Shown here: positions 59,474 to 64,000 of the stretch, one piece after another | How the letters are laid out: each line of letters starts with the position of its first letter | Numbering within the stretch: position 1 is the first letter of the stretch | Origin: Microseira sp041929235 | GTDB lineage: Bacteria > Cyanobacteriota > Cyanobacteriia > Cyanobacteriales > Aerosakkonemataceae | Length of the DNA stretch: 64,000 bases | NCBI RefSeq assembly: GCF_041929235.1 | Contig: NZ_JBHFNP010000278.1 | Location: forward strand, 1 to 64,000 | Reading direction: 5' to 3' | Program-made: the position numbers and the translations under genes | Notes under the pieces: model-generated | What the model was told of the DNA's origin: nothing | Databases searched by the model: none | The model's input: the letters and a program-made list of their open reading frames with translations, nothing else

Positions 59474-60490
59474 ATGAAACCCAAGTCAAAGTTACAGCTT
59501 TTATGTGCTGCCGCTGTTTCGTTTCTCTTGGTCAACGCGGTAGATATACAATTAACGCCGACTACCAATCAACTAACGCTAAACATCGGTACCCAAGCAC
59601 AAGCGAGAAGGGGAGGAGGACGCAGCGGCGGCGGTTCGTTTAGATCTGCACCTTCCCGTTCGAGGAGTTCTCCCAGTCGCAGTAGTGGTTCGGATTCCAA
59701 TTATGGTGGTGGGGGTTACTCATCTGGAGGCACAACTATCTATGTTGGGCCAAGATATAGCTATGGCGGCTACTATTATTCCCCGATTTCTCTGATTGTT
59801 TTGGTCATCATTTTAGCAATTCTCGTGGCTGCGATCGCTTACGCCATTGCCATATCTAAGCAGAAAGCTATCAGTGCCGGTACAACTGAGACTTATATCA
59901 ATACCGGCAATCGCGAACTTGATAACAATATCGTCACCATCAGTAAAATCCAAGTCGGATTGCTGGCGCAAGCACGTTCGATTCAAACTCAGCTTTCACA
60001 ATTGAGTTTAAATATCGCTACTGACACTCCAGAAGGCTTATCCGAATTATTGCAAGAATCGGCTTTGGCACTGTTGAGAACACCAGAAAACTGGACTCAC
60101 GTATCGGCAACTTCCAAAACCGTCCGCAGTCGCGACGAAGCTGAGGCAATTTTTAACAAGTTTTCGATTGAAGAACGGGGTAAGTTTAGCGGCGAAACTC
60201 TCACAAATGTCAATGGTAAAGTTCGTCAAAATCAGCATGATTCAAATTCAGATAGCGAACCTGGTTCGTATATTGTGGTGACGCTGTTAATTGGAACCGA
60301 AGACGATCGCCCTCTGTTTGGTAATGTCTATTCTACCAATGAGTTAAAGCAAGCGCTGGAGCGAATTGCCGCTACTCCTCCGGAATATTTGTCTAAGTTT
60401 GAATTGCTTTGGACTCCTCAAGTTGAAACCGAAAGTTTAACTTACGATGAAATGTTGACCGAGTACGCGAGTTTGATGCCAATTGCATAA
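59474..60490 (+). CDS. DUF1517-family membrane protein
   Basis: A 338-residue protein. A signal-like N-terminus (LQLLCAAAVSFLLVNAVDI) is followed by a Gly/Ser/Arg-rich low-complexity stretch (RRGGGRSGGGSFRSAPSRSR), tyrosine-glycine region (YGGYYYSPI), a strong membrane helix (ISLIVLVIILAILVAAIAYA, residues about 105-125) and a soluble DUF1517 domain (AGTTETYINTGNRELDNNIV, SIQTQLSQLSLNIATDTPEG, YIVVTLLIGTEDDRPLFGNV, ESLTYDEMLTEY). The family is conserved in cyanobacteria and plant chloroplasts, where it is likely thylakoid or envelope bound. The function is unknown. Cys is not prominent. Confidence 0.88.
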   Translation: MKPKSKLQLLCAAAVSFLLVNAVDIQLTPTTNQLTLNIGTQAQARRGGGRSGGGSFRSAPSRSRSSPSRSSGSDSNYGGGGYSSGGTTIYVGPRYSYGGYYYSPISLIVLVIILAILVAAIAYAIAISKQKAISAGTTETYINTGNRELDNNIVTISKIQVGLLAQARSIQTQLSQLSLNIATDTPEGLSELLQESALALLRTPENWTHVSATSKTVRSRDEAEAIFNKFSIEERGKFSGETLTNVNGKVRQNQHDSNSDSEPGSYIVVTLLIGTEDDRPLFGNVYSTNELKQALERIAATPPEYLSKFELLWTPQVETESLTYDEMLTEYASLMPIA

Positions 60491-60524
60491 TGGGTAATTG
60501 GTAATGGGTAATTGGTAATTGGTT
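60488..60524. repeat. STRR block after the DUF1517 gene
   Basis: Tandem GGTAATT/GGGTAATT units, the same kind as those inside mfd at 23934-23962. Confidence 0.8.
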
Positions 60525-60547
60525 TGAACCCTAATCTTTGCGATTAA

Positions 60548-60583
60548 GTAGGGTGCGTTAGCTTTCCGCTTAACGCACCCTAC
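60548..60583. repeat. GTAGGGTGCGTTA inverted repeat, possible terminator
   Basis: GTAGGGTGCGTTA and TAACGCACCCTAC form a perfect 13-bp stem with a 10-base loop. It is a dispersed type of repeat and may end transcription from the DUF1517 gene before ispF. Confidence 0.75.
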
Positions 60584-60665
60584 AAAACTATTGGCAGAAG
60601 CCAGCCAAGGGAGAGCGATCGCTCGTAAAATACGGAAGGGCAAGATTCAGGATTTTACAACCACT

Positions 60666-61148
60666 ATGTCTCTCAGAATTGGCAACGGCTACGATATTCA
60701 CAGATTGGTTACGGGTCGTCCTTTAATTTTAGGCGGGGTGAATATTCCCCACGAAATGGGACTGTTGGGACATAGCGACGCCGATGTCTTAACTCACGCC
60801 ATCATGGATGCGATGCTGGGGGCGTTGAGTTTGGGCGATATCGGACATTATTTTCCTCCAACAGAGCCAAAATGGGCGGGGGCGGATAGCCTAGAGTTGT
60901 TAAAGCAGGTATATGGGTTAGTGCAGGAGAAAGGTTGGCGAGTGAGTAATATTGATTCCGTCGTGGTGGCGGAACGTCCGAAACTGAAACCGCATATAGG
61001 GGAGATGCGATCGCGCCTCGCCAGGGTTTTAAACTTAGAACCAGACCAAATCGGCGTTAAAGCAACTACCAACGAAAAATTAGACGCCGTTGGACAAGAA
61101 GAAGGAATAGCCGCCTACGCCGTAGTCTTGCTAGAAAAAAAGGAATAA
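60666..61148 (+). CDS. ispF: 2-C-methyl-D-erythritol 2,4-cyclodiphosphate synthase IspF
   Basis: A 160-residue enzyme of the MEP isoprenoid pathway, making MEcPP from CDP-ME 2-phosphate. The start at 60666 (MSLRIGNGYDIHRLV) matches the family; an in-frame ATG at 60591 adds 25 unlikely residues. Zinc ligands are in GNGYDIHRL (Asp, His) and LLGHSDADVLTHAIMDAMLG (His). The C-terminal motif is GVKATTNEKLDAVGQEEGIAAYAVVLL. It is complete, with normal length. trmD lies two genes upstream. Confidence 0.97.
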   Translation: MSLRIGNGYDIHRLVTGRPLILGGVNIPHEMGLLGHSDADVLTHAIMDAMLGALSLGDIGHYFPPTEPKWAGADSLELLKQVYGLVQEKGWRVSNIDSVVVAERPKLKPHIGEMRSRLARVLNLEPDQIGVKATTNEKLDAVGQEEGIAAYAVVLLEKKE

Positions 61149-61176
61149 AGTTTAATCCTTAATCCGGGCATTCAAA

Positions 61177-61758
61177 ATGACTGAATCCTTAATTGAAAGA
61201 TACCAAAGAACGATATTTCGTATCGTTCTACATTCCCCATCACCAGAAAATGGGGAAACTAAGTCGATAAAAACCAGAAAATGGGAAGAAGCACTGCGAA
61301 TTTATGCTCATGGCGTCGCCCTCGACGCAGAAGAAAGAATTGTTGTGTTAATTCAAGCCCACGGACAGAAGTTAAGACCGCTGTTTATCACCGAATATGT
61401 TGGTTACTTCAAAGCAGCCAGAGGTGTAATTCCTTTTATGATCCTGCTGGATAAAGAAGACATCCTGATTTTTGCTTGGTACAGCGATAATGTAGCAGAA
61501 CCAATTTGTACGCTTAAAGTAATTGATGTGCTAAGTCGCTATGCCCCGGATATTGAGAGCAAGCAGAAGTCACGTTCTTCTTTGAGTGCTTCTTATCTAG
61601 TAGGAATGACTAAATCTTGGATAGATGATTTGGTATATCATTGGAAGTCGGAAACACCCCCAGCTTTAGAGCTAATCGAAGCAATTGGTTTATTGCCGTT
61701 GCTCAAAGATGGTTCAACACAATCTGATGTGGAGATACGGCTTGATATTCTACATTGA
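61177..61758 (+). CDS. Conserved protein of unknown function upstream of a PIN-domain gene
   Basis: A 193-residue soluble protein. The region RIVVLIQAHGQKLRPLFITE, then GVIPFMILLDKEDILIFAWY, and the end DDLVYHWKSETPPALELIEA with IGLLPLLKDGSTQSDVEIRL recalls cyanobacterial proteins related to the N-terminal domain of HsdR-type restriction enzymes. I offer that only as a resemblance; no clear PD-(D/E)XK triad can be pointed out. The 3' end overlaps the start of the PIN gene by 32 bases, so the two are likely translated together. Confidence 0.6.
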   Translation: MTESLIERYQRTIFRIVLHSPSPENGETKSIKTRKWEEALRIYAHGVALDAEERIVVLIQAHGQKLRPLFITEYVGYFKAARGVIPFMILLDKEDILIFAWYSDNVAEPICTLKVIDVLSRYAPDIESKQKSRSSLSASYLVGMTKSWIDDLVYHWKSETPPALELIEAIGLLPLLKDGSTQSDVEIRLDILH

Positions 61759-62338
61759 AACAAACTTTCTGATGAGTATTGCCACAGGACGCGACCCTCA
61801 AGCCGATACTTTGCTACAAAATCCGCCGCCATCAGTTCAGATAGCAATACCCAGTATTTGCTGTCTGGAGGCTTTAGCGGCTTTAGAACAAGATAAAAAA
61901 GCTCGCAAACGTTTTAACCAAGAACTGGACATTCAAATTAATGAGTCAAAACGAAACCTTGTTTCACCTCATGCTCAAGCTCTTAACTTACTCTTAAGCC
62001 AAGCTCGTGATGAAAATGAAAGTTTAATGGATGATACTGAGTTGCGGCTAACTCAAGCACTTAAGCAAATAGCAAGCAAGGCAGATTTGATTGCATTAAC
62101 GGCTGGTATACTTCAGGAAAGTTTGGATAGAGTTTTGATTGATGACCGGACAGATAACTTAATTTTACATTGCATTCTGGGTCACGCAGGGTTGCATCCA
62201 TCTGAAGTTAAAGTATTTCTCAGCAGCAATACCAAAGACTTTGGCACGTTGGAAGTGCGAGAAGCTTTGCGGAATGCTGGTGTAGAAAATTATTTCAGCC
62301 GCACCGGGGATTTCCTGGGTTGGCTACAATCGCAGTAA
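61727..62338 (+). CDS. PIN-domain protein (putative ribonuclease)
   Basis: A 203-residue protein starting MWRYGLIFYIETNFLMSIAT. The first motif is YIETN where most PIN domains have YLDTN. Other acidic positions are CCLEALAALEQ and the pair DDRTDNLILHCILGHAGLHP, ending with FLSSNTKDFG, the usual C-terminal PIN segment. PIN domains are Mg-dependent RNases, often toxins. It overlaps the upstream gene, which might be an antitoxin or partner. An in-frame ATG at 61685 would give a longer N-terminus without family support. Confidence 0.8.
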   Translation: MWRYGLIFYIETNFLMSIATGRDPQADTLLQNPPPSVQIAIPSICCLEALAALEQDKKARKRFNQELDIQINESKRNLVSPHAQALNLLLSQARDENESLMDDTELRLTQALKQIASKADLIALTAGILQESLDRVLIDDRTDNLILHCILGHAGLHPSEVKVFLSSNTKDFGTLEVREALRNAGVENYFSRTGDFLGWLQSQ

Positions 62339-62358
62339 ATGTCGGTACAGTAAAAATT

Positions 62359-64000
62359 ATGAAAATTGTAACTATTGTTGGCAAAACTTGGCGACGTTGG
62401 ATGGCGGTGATGGTGGCGGGAGTGTGCGCTGTTGCTCTCACATCGTGCAACCCATCCCAGTTTAAAGCAGAAGCGGCTAAAGTACCGCAAATTGTTGTTG
62501 CATCCCTCAGCGAACCTTCTACTTTTAACTACGCACTCAATGAATCTGCCTACAGCGTTTTTGGCTTTATTTACGATGGTTTATTTACCGAAAATCCCTT
62601 CACCTCCAAACTCGAACCCAATTTAGCCGAATCTTGGGAAGTTTCAGAAGATAAAAAGCGCATAGTCGTTACCCTGCGTGAAGGGCTAAAGTGGTCAGAT
62701 GGTCAGCCAATGACTGCTGATGATGTCATCTTTACTTACAACGAAATTTACTTTAACACCAAAATTCCCACTTCGGTAAGAGATGTTTTGGCAATTGGCG
62801 AAAGTGGTGCTTTACCCAGCGTCAAAAAAATAGACAACCGCAGAATTGAATTTACCGTACCCGAACCTTTTGCACCTTTTTTGAGATATGTAGGTGGCAT
62901 TCCCATTATGCCAGCTCATGCTTTAAAAGACGCCGCCCGCAGCATCGATAATAATGGTAATCCCAAATTTATTTCAACTTGGGGAACTGGAAGCGACCCG
63001 AAAGAAGTTGTCGGGAATGGCTACTATGTGATGGAAAGTTACACCCCCAGTCAGCGAGTCATATTCCGTCGCAATCCATATTATTGGCGCCAGGATGCTC
63101 AAGGCAATCCTCAACCTTATATCGAGCGAATTGTTTGGCAAATTATTGAATCGACCGATAACCAGGTAGTCAGTTTTCGTGCGGGACAGTTAGATAATTT
63201 AGAAGTGGCTCCAGAGGCTTTTCAGTTATTGAAGCGCGAGGAAAAGCGAGCGGGTTTTAAAATATATAATGGTGGGCCAGATACGAGTACAACTTTTATT
63301 GCTTTCAATCTGAATAAAGCCAAAAATGCTAAAGGACAGCCTTTAGTAGATCCAATCAAGTCTCGCTGGTTCAATACCAAAGAATTTAGGCAAGCAGTTG
63401 CTTATGCAATTGACCGCGAAACAATGAAAGTCAATGTGTTTCGGGGACTGGGAGAATTGCAAAATTCGTTTGTTTACGTCAAAACTCCCTTCTTCCTGCC
63501 GCCAGAAAAAGGGTTAAGAGTATACAATTACGACCAGGAGAAATCAAAGCAATTGCTGTTACAAGCTGGATTTAAATATAATTCGGAGAATCAGCTATTA
63601 GATAAAGATGGCAACCCAGTTCGATTCACGCTGTTAACGAATTCGGAAAGGAAAACCAGGGGCGATATGGCTGCCCAAATTAAGCGCGATCTGGCGAAGA
63701 TTGGGATGCAAGTTGATTTGCAAATTCTCAGCTTCAACGCTTATCTACAAAAACTGAAAGAAACCCAGGATTGGCATTGTTATCTGGGCGGATTTGGTGG
63801 CGGCGGAATCGATCCTCACAGTGCTAGCAATATTTGGTCAGTTAAGGGATCTTCTCACGCATTTAATCAGGGACCACAACCCGGTTCTCAACCTTTAATT
63901 GGCTGGGAAGTTTCTGACTGGGAAAAAGAAATTGACCGTCTTTATAAGCAAGGGGCGCAAGAATTAGATGAGAAAAAACGGATAGAAATTTATCACCAAT
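62359..64000 (+). CDS. ABC transporter substrate-binding lipoprotein (peptide/nickel type), 3' end beyond the window
   Basis: An SBP_bac_5-family protein, 547 residues visible. The N-terminus is a lipoprotein signal (RRWMAVMVAGVCAVALTSCN, lipobox LTSC). The family pattern follows: ESAYSVFGFIYDGLF, LEPNLAESWEVSEDKKRIVV, TLREGLKWSDGQPMTADDVI, and VGNGYYVMESYTPSQRVIF. Further on is FNTKEFRQAVAYAIDRETMK. It should bind oligopeptides or similar ligands in the periplasm for an ABC importer whose permease genes would lie downstream. It begins 20 bases after the PIN gene. No break is seen up to the window end. Confidence 0.93.
   Translation, partial: MKIVTIVGKTWRRWMAVMVAGVCAVALTSCNPSQFKAEAAKVPQIVVASLSEPSTFNYALNESAYSVFGFIYDGLFTENPFTSKLEPNLAESWEVSEDKKRIVVTLREGLKWSDGQPMTADDVIFTYNEIYFNTKIPTSVRDVLAIGESGALPSVKKIDNRRIEFTVPEPFAPFLRYVGGIPIMPAHALKDAARSIDNNGNPKFISTWGTGSDPKEVVGNGYYVMESYTPSQRVIFRRNPYYWRQDAQGNPQPYIERIVWQIIESTDNQVVSFRAGQLDNLEVAPEAFQLLKREEKRAGFKIYNGGPDTSTTFIAFNLNKAKNAKGQPLVDPIKSRWFNTKEFRQAVAYAIDRETMKVNVFRGLGELQNSFVYVKTPFFLPPEKGLRVYNYDQEKSKQLLLQAGFKYNSENQLLDKDGNPVRFTLLTNSERKTRGDMAAQIKRDLAKIGMQVDLQILSFNAYLQKLKETQDWHCYLGGFGGGGIDPHSASNIWSVKGSSHAFNQGPQPGSQPLIGWEVSDWEKEIDRLYKQGAQELDEKKRIEIYHQ

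Overview
The window looks like a chromosomal segment of a cyanobacterium, probably a filamentous non-heterocystous (Oscillatoriales-type) one. Supporting signs are the many GCGATCGC (HIP1) octamers, the bilin pathway genes ho1 and pcyA, cyanophycin genes cphA/cphB, a short KdpD without a kinase domain, a DevBCA exporter, a PEP-CTERM protein, a Mo-nitrogenase-C-terminal domain fusion and abundant heptanucleotide repeats (STRR). The genus is inference; no rRNA or tRNA gene was seen.

Layout. 1-3.8 kb: a nest of decayed insertion sequences, an IS607 element inserted inside the tnpB of an IS200/IS605 element. 3.9-10.4 kb: glcD, a Ser/Thr kinase with TPRs, a dead SPINDLY-type O-GlcNAc transferase carrying three MITEs, and miaA. 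10.6-16.9 kb: gyrB interrupted by two inteins at the two TOPRIM catalytic motifs, then a structured RNA that resembles a HEARO/IscB omega-RNA but has no iscB, then heme oxygenase ho1. 18-25 kb: a tandem-repeat NxxGxVAF protein, a cupin, two cyclic-nucleotide-binding-domain proteins and mfd. 25.3-32.7 kb: a CNNM/CBS membrane protein, a Uma2 nuclease-like protein, small unknown genes, a TPR/NB-ARC gene pair and a PEP-CTERM protein.

33-42 kb: the potassium uptake locus. kdpA, kdpB, a small kdpF/N-like gene and kdpC lie on the minus strand, interrupted between kdpA and kdpB by an antisense four-helix-bundle (S23/Avd-like) gene. A histidine kinase, a NarL-type response regulator and kdpD lie divergently. 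42-48 kb: a Yfr2-like RNA candidate, a membrane protein, and the devBCA exporter with a TetR regulator. Near-identical palindromic operators precede both devB and tetR. 48-52.9 kb: an FkbM methyltransferase, an intact tnpA-less IS605/IS1341-type element ending exactly at the pcyA stop codon, pcyA, a second Ser/Thr kinase and tatA/E. 53-64 kb: a sulfotransferase, the cphB-cphA pair, trmD, a DUF1517 protein, ispF, an unknown gene overlapping a PIN-domain gene, and the start of a peptide-type ABC substrate-binding lipoprotein that runs off the window.

Functionally, the segment joins bilin synthesis (ho1 makes biliverdin, pcyA reduces it to phycocyanobilin), nitrogen storage (cphA/cphB), high-affinity K+ uptake and envelope export with mostly housekeeping genes. 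Intergenic space is unusually full of small mobile repeats. Two MITE families, REP-like palindromes and STRRs were recognised; some of these repeats have entered reading frames in mfd and the small kdp gene and, upstream of the likely start, in devC. All calls come from reading the sequence; no database search was run.
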